DNA from: Candidatus Colwellbacteria bacterium RIFCSPLOWO2_01_FULL_48_10
GTDB taxonomy: Bacteria; Patescibacteriota; Minisyncoccia; UBA6257; Colwellbacteraceae
Length of the DNA: 6,552 nt
Direction: 5' to 3'
Assembly (NCBI GenBank): GCA_001817755.1
Contig: MHIY01000021.1
Coordinates: 15,188 to 21,739 of the forward strand
This document shows positions 1 through 4,651 of the stretch, one piece after another. Made by a program: the position numbers and the translations under genes. Numbering within the stretch: position 1 is the first letter of the stretch; every line of letters begins with the position of its first letter. The notes beneath the pieces are model-generated. The model searched no databases, was not told the origin of the DNA, and saw only the letters and a program-made list of their open reading frames with translations.

Positions 1-5
1 TCGAT

Positions 6-488
6 TTGGACTTTGGACAGATGCGGGTGCCGGACGCGCGCAAAGGGTTTGATCGACTCATCGTGGTCGCTTCCGGCCTTACGCCGCACCGCATTTTCGA
101 GGTTTTTAGAGAGTTGTTCGGACACGACTGTTATGGAGAATTGGCCGGGGTTTTATTGGAAGATGAGCGCAGTTCCGGTTCCGGGCCGTATGCTGTTTGG
201 GCCATGGACAATACAGAGCCCGATGATGACTTGAAGGGCGTTTCGGCGGAGTCGTTGAAGAACGACGGCGTGGAGAGCATGACGCTTGTCGAGCGGCTTT
301 TGTTCGGTTTGAAATACCACAACGAGACCGGCGATCATCTCGACCGCGAGACCTGGACGCTTTGCGCGGGATCAAGGCACGCGGGAGTTTTTGTGCCCAG
401 GGTCGGCGCAGGCAGCGGTATCGAGCTCGGTTGGTGTTCCAAGCACGAAGCGCATCCGGTTTTGAGGGCAAGAAGGGTAGTGGCGTGA
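6..488 (+). CDS. Hypothetical protein, CPR-type, possibly 5'-partial
   Basis: No function can be assigned. The frame is open to the window edge, so the true start may lie upstream. Inside the window the candidates are TTG at 6 (160 aa) and ATG at 21 (155 aa, beginning MRVPDARKGFDRL). The protein is soluble-looking, with no signal peptide or membrane segment. The middle part (about residues 60-115) reads YAVWAMDNTEPDDDLKGVSA and then a helical stretch ending LVERLLFGLKYHNETGDHLD. The last 45 residues carry a W-T-L-C-A-G-S-R ... V-P-R-V ... L-G-W ... L-R-A-R pattern that looks like short beta strands. From memory, multi-copy Parcubacteria hypothetical proteins share this layout with a conserved middle and a variable W/Y-rich tail; this could not be checked here. 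A C-type-lectin-like tail is a speculative reading. It ends with TGA, 82 bp before smc. Confidence 0.72.
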   Translation: MDFGQMRVPDARKGFDRLIVVASGLTPHRIFEVFRELFGHDCYGELAGVLLEDERSSGSGPYAVWAMDNTEPDDDLKGVSAESLKNDGVESMTLVERLLFGLKYHNETGDHLDRETWTLCAGSRHAGVFVPRVGAGSGIELGWCSKHEAHPVLRARRVVA

Positions 489-489
489 A

Positions 490-525
490 GAATTTAAAAT
501 TGAAAATTCAAAGTTGAAAATTTTC
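490..525. repeat. AT-rich repeat, AAAATTCAAA(A/G)TT(A/G)AAAATTTT type
   Basis: Directly after the first gene, a run built from AAAATT and TTGAAAATTTT units occupies 490-525. Its core closely matches a segment inside trmD at 4871-4909: both contain AAAATTCAAA followed by (A/G)TT(A/G)AAAATTTT. Short AT-rich repeats of this kind are what I would expect in CPR intergenic DNA. It has no coding potential here. Confidence 0.55.
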
Positions 526-543
526 TTTTTTGAATTTTACATT
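514..543 (+). promoter_or_regulatory. Possible smc promoter
   Basis: TTGAAA (514-519) and TACATT (538-543) are separated by 18 bp and match the sigma-70 boxes at 5/6 and 4/6 positions. A start near 550 would give a leader of about 20 nt before smc. The surrounding DNA is so AT-rich that a chance match is likely. A perfect 12-bp palindrome GGGTTTAAACCC (547-558) sits just downstream and would overlap the transcription start. Confidence 0.3.
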
Positions 544-570
544 TTTGGGTTTAAACCCTACATTTAGAGC

Positions 571-2790
571 ATGCTTTTGAAGCGATTGGAACTGCAGGGA
601 TTTAAATCTTTTGCCGACAAGACCAACTTAGACCTAAGCGCGAACATTGTTGCGGTGGTGGGCCCGAACGGATCCGGCAAGTCGAACGTTACGGACGCCA
701 TCCGCTGGCTTTTGGGCGAACGCGACGCCCGCAACCTGCGCGGCGGCAAAGTTGAAGACCTGATATTTGCCGGCAACGACAAAAAACCGCGCTTGGGCCT
801 TGCTCAGGCGACTCTTTATTTCGACAATTCTTCCGGCTTTTTCCCGGTTGATTTCACCGAGGTCTCGATCTCACGGCGTGTCTCGCGCGACGGCGAATCG
901 CAATTTTTCCTGAACAAAGCCGAAGTGAGGCTGAAAGACGTCATTGATTTCTTCGCCAAGTCCAAGCTCGGCGCGAGAGGACTTACCATAATCACCCAGG
1001 GTTCGAGCGATGTTTTTATAAAATCCACCCCCATTGAACGGCGGGAGATGATAGAGGAGATCTTGGGACTAAAGGAGTACCAGATCAGGAAGGCCGATGC
1101 TCTCCGCAAGCTGAAAGCGACCTCCGCAAATCTTGCCCAGGTTGGCGCGAGTTTGGACGAATTGAAGCCTCACCTCCGGTTTTTGAAGAAGCAGGTTTCC
1201 AGATATCAGGACCGCGATGCTTTGGCCAAAGAGCTTAGGTCGCTTGAAAACAATTTTTATGGCCGCCGGTTGAAGTCTCTCTCTGCCGAAGCCATTACGC
1301 ATAAGACCGAGCTCGAGAGATCGTCCGGGCAGATAGCCGTGCAGGAAAAAGTTTGCGCCGGGCTGGAGGCGGAATTCAAAAAAGTCAAAGATTCCGAGCC
1401 GGCCGCGGCGGACGAATACCGCCGCATCGAGTCCGAGAAAAACAGCTTCTTGGATGCCCGCGCCGCGCTCCAGAAAGAATTCGGCAAACTTGAGGCCCGT
1501 TTGGAATTCGAAGCCAGAAGTTCGACTACGCAGTCAGCCGATCTTACGCGGTTGGTCTCGGAGATAAAAGAAATCGCTGTTTCTGCGGCCGCAGACGGAG
1601 ATTTGGCTTCCATGCGTTCCAAGATAAGCACCATCATTGCGAAGATCGAGGACGCTGTCAGTCCCAAGACGCTTCCGGAAGCCTGGGAGAAAAAAGACGA
1701 ATTGAAAAAATTGAACGCCGAGATACTGGAAAAGCTCAAGGCCATCGACGAGAGCATCCAAAAACTTTCCGGCGCTGAGGAAGAAGTGCGTTCAAGTCTG
1801 GGCAGTTTTAACAAGAACTTCAGCGCCGCCTATGAACTTTTGGAGAATGGTAAGCGCAAACTCGCGTCTTTAAATGACGAAAGGAACAGAGCTCAGTTTG
1901 CGATCGAACGGGTTGAGACGCGTCTTCAAGATTTGAGGGAAGAATTGTCCCAGATCGGCCGTACGTCGGAGTCTTTTGCGGGTCCTCAAAATTCAGAAGA
2001 CTTGCTCTCCGAAGCCCTGTCCGCCGGCGAGGCAGGCTTGGCGAAGGAGGGAGACGATATGATGCGCCGGATGTTCAAGCTCCGCGGCGACCTCGCTTCG
2101 ATTGGCGAAGTAGATGAGAGCCTGATGAAAGAGGCTCGCGAAACTGAGGAGAGGTTTAATTTCTTGACCGCCCAGACATCCGATCTCGAGACCGCCTCGG
2201 GCGATCTGAAAATTTTAATAAAAGACTTGGACGAGAAATTGCACCGCGAATTTACCGATGCGATAGTGAAGATAAACGCTGAGTTCGAAAAATTAATGAA
2301 GCTGATGTTCGGCGGAGGCAAGGCTAGATTGGTGGTAAAGAATTTGGCCGATGAGAAAGCAGTGGTTGATGGCGAGACCGATGAGAAAACCGCTGATGCG
2401 GCGGAGTTTGCTGAGATTCACGAGGCTGAAGACGACATGATGAAGGGAATCGAGATCGAGGTCGGTCTGCCGCGCAAGCGTGTTACCGGTCTGGAGGTCT
2501 TGTCGGGAGGGGAGAGGACATTAGTTTCCATCGCCGTTATTTTCGCGCTGGTGTCGGTCAGCCCGCCGCCGTTTTTAGTGCTTGACGAAGTTGATGCGGC
2601 TCTGGACGAAGGGAATGCCCGCCGCTGCGCCCAGATATTGAAAGAGTTTGCAAAGCAGACTCAATTTATCCTCATCACTCACAACCGCGCGACCATGGAA
2701 GCCGCCGATGTGCTCTATGGCGTAACCATGGGCGACAACGGCACGTCAAGAATTCTTTCGCTGAAGCTTGCTAGCGACATAGCGAGTTAG
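571..2790 (+). CDS. smc: Chromosome segregation SMC protein, short hinge-less form
   Basis: Structural-maintenance-of-chromosomes ATPase, expected to bind and organise DNA with kleisin-type partners (ScpA/ScpB), which are not in this window. The N-terminal half-head has FKSF (11-14), Walker A GPNGSGKS (31-38), a Q-loop glutamine at 143 (ITQG), and the SMC motif ERREMIEEILGLKEYQIRK (156-174). The C-terminal half-head has FGGGKARL (580-587), signature LSGGER (644-649), Walker B FLVLDE (668-673), DEVDAALDEGN, and switch His704 in ITHNR. Charged helical arms fill about 170-310 and 375-550. Bacterial SMCs are usually about 1,150-1,200 residues with a hinge of about 150-180 residues; here only about 65 residues (311-375) join the arms and nothing resembles the glycine-rich hinge. 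There is no Rad50-type CXXC hook. An acidic insert lies at 592-626. ATG 571 starts the usual LKRLELQGFKSF sequence, with no Shine-Dalgarno. The C-terminal TMEAADVLYGVTM marks SMC rather than RecN or SbcC. Confidence 0.95.
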   Translation: MLLKRLELQGFKSFADKTNLDLSANIVAVVGPNGSGKSNVTDAIRWLLGERDARNLRGGKVEDLIFAGNDKKPRLGLAQATLYFDNSSGFFPVDFTEVSISRRVSRDGESQFFLNKAEVRLKDVIDFFAKSKLGARGLTIITQGSSDVFIKSTPIERREMIEEILGLKEYQIRKADALRKLKATSANLAQVGASLDELKPHLRFLKKQVSRYQDRDALAKELRSLENNFYGRRLKSLSAEAITHKTELERSSGQIAVQEKVCAGLEAEFKKVKDSEPAAADEYRRIESEKNSFLDARAALQKEFGKLEARLEFEARSSTTQSADLTRLVSEIKEIAVSAAADGDLASMRSKISTIIAKIEDAVSPKTLPEAWEKKDELKKLNAEILEKLKAIDESIQKLSGAEEEVRSSLGSFNKNFSAAYELLENGKRKLASLNDERNRAQFAIERVETRLQDLREELSQIGRTSESFAGPQNSEDLLSEALSAGEAGLAKEGDDMMRRMFKLRGDLASIGEVDESLMKEARETEERFNFLTAQTSDLETASGDLKILIKDLDEKLHREFTDAIVKINAEFEKLMKLMFGGGKARLVVKNLADEKAVVDGETDEKTADAAEFAEIHEAEDDMMKGIEIEVGLPRKRVTGLEVLSGGERTLVSIAVIFALVSVSPPPFLVLDEVDAALDEGNARRCAQILKEFAKQTQFILITHNRATMEAADVLYGVTMGDNGTSRILSLKLASDIAS

Positions 2791-2831
2791 CTCGTTAGCA
2801 TTGCCGATTACAGCAAAGTCTAGCTCGATAG

Positions 2832-2890
2832 TAACTCGCGGACTTACCGATTCCGCCTAAGCGAGACCTTGCTATGGCGGTGGCGAGTTA
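2832..2890. repeat. Nested inverted repeat just after smc
   Basis: TAACTCGC (2832-2839) pairs perfectly with GCGAGTTA (2883-2890), and inside it CCGCC (2853-2857) pairs with GGCGG (2876-2880). The same 8-mer GCGAGTTA also covers the smc stop codon region (2782-2789), so the left arm could pair either way. The first location could work as a weak hairpin at the end of the smc message, but no T-tract follows, so it is not a standard intrinsic terminator. Confidence 0.5.
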
Positions 2891-2998
2891 AATAGCGAAC
2901 CATTCTTTCCATTGGCGAGCGAGGTATTTCCCTGTGCGTCGTAGAGAATCTCCCGCAGGCATATTTGGATTGGTCCCCCTTGGGGGCAAATAAAGGTT

Positions 2999-3071
2999 CC
3001 ACGGGGCAGAGCCCCGTGGTATTCGTGGAGCCCCGCTTAGCGGGGTCCACCACTCGCGCTAGAAGCGCGAG
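2999..3071. repeat. Cluster of three GC-rich hairpins
   Basis: Three tight stem-loops lie in a row. CCACGGGGC-aga-GCCCCGTGG (2999-3019) is a perfect 9-bp stem. GTGGA-g-CCCCGC-tta-GCGGGG-TCCAC (3025-3050) is 11 bp with one bulged G. CTCGCGCT-aga-AGCGCGAG (3053-3071) is a perfect 8-bp stem. The first and third share an AGA loop and are both followed at the foot by GGTATTC. This resembles REP-type extragenic palindromes, where a fixed short motif lies at the hairpin foot. They may equally be variable arms of the larger fold that contains them. Confidence 0.65.
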
Positions 3072-3085
3072 GTATTCAACCTTTG

Positions 3086-3152
3086 TTACGACATCGCTCG
3101 GCCCAAATGAAAATGCTTTAGCATTTTCATTTGGCTCTCTCGCTAGTCGTAA
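3086..3152. repeat. Long two-part hairpin
   Basis: The distal stem is a perfect 14-bp inverted repeat, CCAAATGAAAATGC (3103-3116) with GCATTTTCATTTGG (3121-3134), around the 4-nt loop TTTA. The basal stem is TTACGAC (3086-3092) with GTCGTAA (3146-3152), separated from the distal stem by unpaired arms of about 10 nt on each side. There is no T-tract, so it is not an intrinsic terminator. It forms one arm of the candidate 2926-3226 structure. Confidence 0.7.
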
Positions 3153-3173
3153 TAAGCTGAGGGTGAAGACTGA

Positions 3174-3209
3174 CTCATGCCGCAGGAGCATGAGAACAGC
3201 CGGTTCTCA
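3174..3209. repeat. Two overlapping, mutually exclusive hairpins
   Basis: CTCATGC (3174-3180) pairs with GCATGAG (3188-3194), and TGAGAAC (3191-3197) pairs with GTTCTCA (3203-3209). Both need TGAG at 3191-3194, so only one can form at a time. The second also competes with the GAGAATC/GGTTCTC helix of the larger fold. The arrangement could be a conformational switch upstream of rpsP or simply alternative pairings. Confidence 0.45.
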
Positions 3210-3240
3210 TAGACGCACGGGGGAATTCACGAGCGAGCGG

Positions 3241-3268
3241 TTGACATAAATCTAAAACGATATAGTCT
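3241..3268 (+). promoter_or_regulatory. Probable rpsP-khpA promoter
   Basis: A perfect -35 box TTGACA lies at 3241-3246. The -10 is less certain: TATAGT (3261-3266) is a 5/6 match but at a short 14-bp spacing, and TAGTCT (3263-3268) has a normal 16-bp spacing with a weaker match. Either way transcription would start near 3273-3276, leaving a leader of only about 10 nt, too short for a usual Shine-Dalgarno arrangement. Confidence 0.55.
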
Positions 3269-3282
3269 ATATCAATACAAAC

Positions 3283-3582
3283 ATGCTAATGATCAGATTG
3301 AAGGGGATAGGCAAGAAGCACCAGCGGTCATTCCGTTTGGTCATTCAGGAAAAGCGCTCGAAGCTGCTCGGTAAGTTTATCGAGGACCTAGGATGGTATA
3401 ATCCGCACACTAACAAGAGCGAGATCAGTAAAGATAGAGTTGCCCACTGGATCAAGGTTGGCGCCCAGCCCTCTATGACAGTTGCTCAGGTTTTGAAGAA
3501 AGCCAAAATTCCCGTTCCGGCAGGCATCAAAACCTCGAAGACCTACGCTCCGAAGAAAGTAGTTGAGGTTTCGGCAAAGTAA
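3283..3582 (+). CDS. rpsP: 30S ribosomal protein bS16
   Basis: Small-subunit ribosomal protein bS16, a primary assembly protein that binds 16S rRNA. The 99-residue product has the family order: MLMIRLKGIGKKHQRSFRLV at the N-terminus (family: IRL ... G.KK.P.Y..VV), GKFIEDLGWYNP (30-41, matching the usual G.FIE..G.YNP), and DRVAHWIKVGAQPSMTV (51-67, matching DR..YW...GAQ.S.TV). A lysine-rich tail of about 20 residues follows. The usual VADSR stretch is changed to IQEKRSK. ATG 3283 is chosen because MLMIRL is a normal bS16 start in CPR bacteria; ATG 3289 would also work. It heads a two-gene unit with khpA, 45 nt apart. No Shine-Dalgarno is visible. rimM, usually nearby, is absent. Confidence 0.97.
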   Translation: MLMIRLKGIGKKHQRSFRLVIQEKRSKLLGKFIEDLGWYNPHTNKSEISKDRVAHWIKVGAQPSMTVAQVLKKAKIPVPAGIKTSKTYAPKKVVEVSAK

Positions 3583-3627
3583 GTTAGAATATAGCCATAG
3601 TCGAATTAACTAAAAATAAATCTAGCC

Positions 3628-3972
3628 ATGGCTGAATTCGCCGATAAAGATTTTTTGGAGTTCATAGTAAAGTCCATCGTTGATAATCCTAACGATGTTC
3701 AGATCACCCGCGTAGTTGACGAGATGGGCGTGCTTCTGACGCTGAAGGTTAATGCGAAGGACATGGGCCAGGTGGTCGGCCGCGAAGGCAACACCGCGAA
3801 GGCCATTCGCTCGCTTTTGAGGATCGTGGGTATCAAACACAACGCCCGCATCAACCTTAAGATTGATGAGCCGGAAGGTGGCCGCTTGCAGCAGCCCGCA
3901 GAACCCATGAAGGAGCCGCGCATGAGTGCGATGGATAAGGTGATAGACGACATCAAAGACGTGGAAGTGTAG
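3628..3972 (+). CDS. khpA: KH-domain RNA-binding protein, KhpA (YlqC) family
   Basis: Small single-KH-domain RNA-binding protein. In Gram-positive bacteria KhpA partners KhpB/Jag and binds many RNAs; a role in RNA handling or ribosome maturation is the likely inference here. The start FLEFIVKSIVDNPNDVQI (9-26) matches the typical family N-terminus. The KH core is VNAKDMGQVVGREGNTAKAIRSLL (41-64), with the GXXG loop as GREG at 51-54. About 30 extra residues (81-114), proline- and charge-rich and ending in a short acidic helix, extend it beyond the usual 75-85 residues. It follows rpsP as it does in Bacillus and ends 5 bp before an intrinsic terminator, so rpsP-khpA looks like a complete transcription unit. 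Confidence 0.93.
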   Translation: MAEFADKDFLEFIVKSIVDNPNDVQITRVVDEMGVLLTLKVNAKDMGQVVGREGNTAKAIRSLLRIVGIKHNARINLKIDEPEGGRLQQPAEPMKEPRMSAMDKVIDDIKDVEV

Positions 3973-3977
3973 ATCAG

Positions 3978-4001
3978 AAAACCGCCAAAGGGCGGTTTTT
4001 T
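3978..4001 (+). terminator. Intrinsic terminator after khpA
   Basis: AAAACCGCC (3978-3986) pairs with GGCGGTTTT (3991-3999) around the loop AAAG, and the stem runs into a T-tract (3996-4001). This is a standard rho-independent terminator. It separates rpsP-khpA from the transcript that starts at about 4051. Confidence 0.92.
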
Positions 4002-4015
4002 GATACCCATAACAA

Positions 4016-4044
4016 TTGACACGGATACTAGCGACCGTGAGTAT
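4016..4044 (+). promoter_or_regulatory. Promoter upstream of the second candidate RNA
   Basis: A perfect TTGACA (4016-4021) is followed 17 bp later by GAGTAT (4039-4044), a weak -10. Transcription would start near 4051, exactly where the structured segment begins. The promoter starts 15 bp after the khpA terminator, which supports an independent transcript. The weak -10 fits a promoter that depends on regulation. Confidence 0.6.
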
Positions 4045-4050
4045 CCGTGT
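4019..4050. promoter_or_regulatory. Operator-like perfect dyad over the promoter
   Basis: ACACGGATACT (4019-4029) and AGTATCCGTGT (4040-4050) are perfect 11-bp inverted repeats around a 10-bp centre, so the half-sites lie 21 bp apart (two helical turns). The left arm overlaps the -35 and the right arm covers the -10. That is the geometry of a dimeric regulator site. If transcription started further upstream it would instead form a hairpin at the RNA 5' end. There is no T-tract, so it is not a terminator. Confidence 0.6.
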
Positions 4051-4235
4051 GTAATTGGTAAGAGCACTCTCCTTGTTATCTACCAGAACCGCGGTCCTGT
4101 CTCTCCTGCGGAGACAGTCCGCTGCCTCTCGGCAAGTTATCAATCGAGATGACAACGGTTGAACCAAGCTAACCTGCCTCCGAGAGCTTCTGCACGACAA
4201 CAAGGAGAGTGTCTTAAGTGATTAGCAAGCTTTTT
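4051..4235 (+). ncRNA. Candidate structured small RNA of about 185 nt
   Basis: Non-coding segment with strong nested complementarity. The closing stem is CACTCTCCTTGTT (4065-4077) with AACAAGGAGAGTG (4199-4211), a perfect 13 bp. It extends outward past one bulged G with TAAGA/TCTTA (4059-4063, 4212-4216) and then TAAT/ATTA (4052-4055, 4221-4224). Inward, CAGAA/TTCTG (4084-4088, 4188-4192) leads to a junction with two arms. One is GCGG..CTGTCTC/GAGACAG.CCGC (4091-4122). The other is CTCTCGG/CCGAGAG (4126-4132, 4180-4186), which holds GTTATC/GATGAC (4136-4153) and GGTT/AACC (4157-4174). TTTTT (4231-4235) may mark the 3' end. Length and long closing stem recall 6S RNA, but the branched interior does not, and no 6S, SRP, tmRNA or RNase P motif was found. 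A leader RNA for the small gene at 4279 is also possible. Confidence 0.6.
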
Positions 4236-4278
4236 ACATAAAGCGCGAATGGTGTTATGTTGGGTTTGGGTAAACTGT

Positions 4279-4542
4279 ATGTCGCAAAAAACCCAAAAGA
4301 AGACAGCGTCTCGCAAGCCCAAAAGGCTTACGCAGATTGGCCACTACTGGTTCAAGCCGATAGGTGGGAGGGTGTGGTACTTGCAAGAAGTCTCCCACGA
4401 CTGGGCAGATGAATTCGTTGCAGGCAGCGGCTCCATCCACAACAAACATGGAACGCGGATTGCTGAGCTCCATGGGACTTGGATGGGACCCATCCCGCGA
4501 CCGACGAGAAAACTCGGTTTGCCGACCTTCACCATCAAGTAG
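4279..4542 (+). CDS. Small basic hypothetical protein
   Basis: An 87-residue protein that I do not recognise. Residues 2-17 are lysine- and arginine-rich (SQKTQKKTASRKPKR), which could contact nucleic acid. The rest is rich in tryptophan, histidine and glycine, with GHYWFKPIGGRVWYLQEV in the first half and AELHGTWMGPIPRP near the end. This composition and balanced codon use look like a genuine protein and not random translation. ATG 4279 is preferred over ATG 4249, which would add the unlikely MVLCWVWVNC. No Shine-Dalgarno is visible. It lies 44 bp after the T-tract of the candidate RNA and 109 bp before trmD, where rimM would stand in many bacteria, but it has no RimM-like sequence. It has no cysteine pair, signal peptide or membrane segment. 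Confidence 0.55.
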   Translation: MSQKTQKKTASRKPKRLTQIGHYWFKPIGGRVWYLQEVSHDWADEFVAGSGSIHNKHGTRIAELHGTWMGPIPRPTRKLGLPTFTIK

Positions 4543-4550
4543 CGTGTCGA

Positions 4551-4597
4551 GCCACTCCTTTTCCCGTTCTTTCACCTCTTCTCCCCAACCTTTTCCT
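4551..4597 (+). promoter_or_regulatory. C/T-rich, G-poor tract, possible rut-like site
   Basis: Only about five of these 47 bases are purines and a single one is G. Such C-rich, G-poor stretches just after a stop codon can serve as Rho loading sites. It could end transcription after the small gene at 4279, for which no hairpin terminator is visible. This rests on composition alone. Confidence 0.25.
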
Positions 4598-4617
4598 AGG
4601 CGGGAGATTGTTGTTTC

Positions 4618-4651
4618 TATACTAAATACTGTATACCTTATACTAAATACT
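4618..4651. repeat. 13-bp direct repeat directly before trmD
   Basis: TATACTAAATACT occurs at 4618-4630 and again at 4639-4651, 21 bp apart start to start, with GTATAC between. The second copy ends on the base before the trmD ATG. Each begins with TATACT, a good -10 sequence, but no -35 box lies at a proper distance from either. It may be a regulator site (two helical turns apart), a promoter pair, or one of the AT-rich intergenic repeats. Confidence 0.5.

Larger units (their letters stand above)
2926..3226 (+). ncRNA. Candidate large structured RNA or palindromic element
   Basis: A roughly 300-bp non-coding segment that can fold as one unit. The ends ATTTCCCTGTGCGTC (2926-2940) and GACGCACGGGGGAAT (3212-3226) form 15 continuous pairs, two of them G-U. 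After a 3x3 internal loop, GAGAATC (2944-2950) pairs with GGTTCTC (3202-3208), one pair being G-U. Inside are a CCCCC/GGGGG hairpin (2975-2986), three GC-rich hairpins (2999-3071), a long two-part hairpin (3086-3152) and CTCATGC/GCATGAG (3174-3194). Eight-base direct repeats CGAGCGAG flank it (2916-2923 and 3230-3237). The size and branched form suggest a structured RNA; HEARO/omega-RNA of IscB-type elements is one candidate, and a transposon-derived palindromic element is another. Motifs of RNase P, SRP RNA and tmRNA were looked for and not found. Strand is assumed from the neighbours. No protein of a mobile element is adjacent. Confidence 0.5.

Noticed and set aside
881..1450. Rad50/SbcC-type zinc hook in the SMC-like protein
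   Set aside because: The arm and tip region has a single cysteine (262) and no CXXC motif.
1257..1814. Open frame of 185 codons on the - strand inside smc
   Set aside because: Serine-rich antisense shadow of the SMC coiled-coil arms, with no independent start signal or motif.
2844..3191. Open frame of 115 codons on the - strand in the same gap
   Set aside because: It mirrors the same hairpin cluster and shows no protein-like pattern; inverted repeats often keep both strands open.
3160..3226. Similarity of GTGAAGACTGACT to a stretch of E. coli tmRNA
   Set aside because: Only about ten bases match, and there is no tRNA-like half, no T-loop, no CCA end and no tag-encoding frame.
2791..3240. 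CRISPR array
   Set aside because: The repeated palindromes differ in sequence and spacing; there are no regular identical repeats with unique spacers.
2965..3249. Open frame of 94 codons on the + strand between smc and rpsP
   Set aside because: It runs straight through the perfect hairpins and the rpsP -35 box, has no recognisable motif, and its serine/arginine/threonine-rich composition reflects the palindromes.
4051..4235. SRP RNA, RNase P RNA or tRNA with an intron
   Set aside because: No GGAAGGAAGC tetraloop motif, no GAGGAAAGUCC or ACAGA block, and no T-arm GGTTCGA sequence on either strand.
4364..4651. N-terminal extension of trmD in the same frame
   Set aside because: The extra 96 residues are serine/proline-rich, overlap the small gene at 4279 in another frame, cross the pyrimidine tract and direct repeat, and TrmD starts canonically at 4652.
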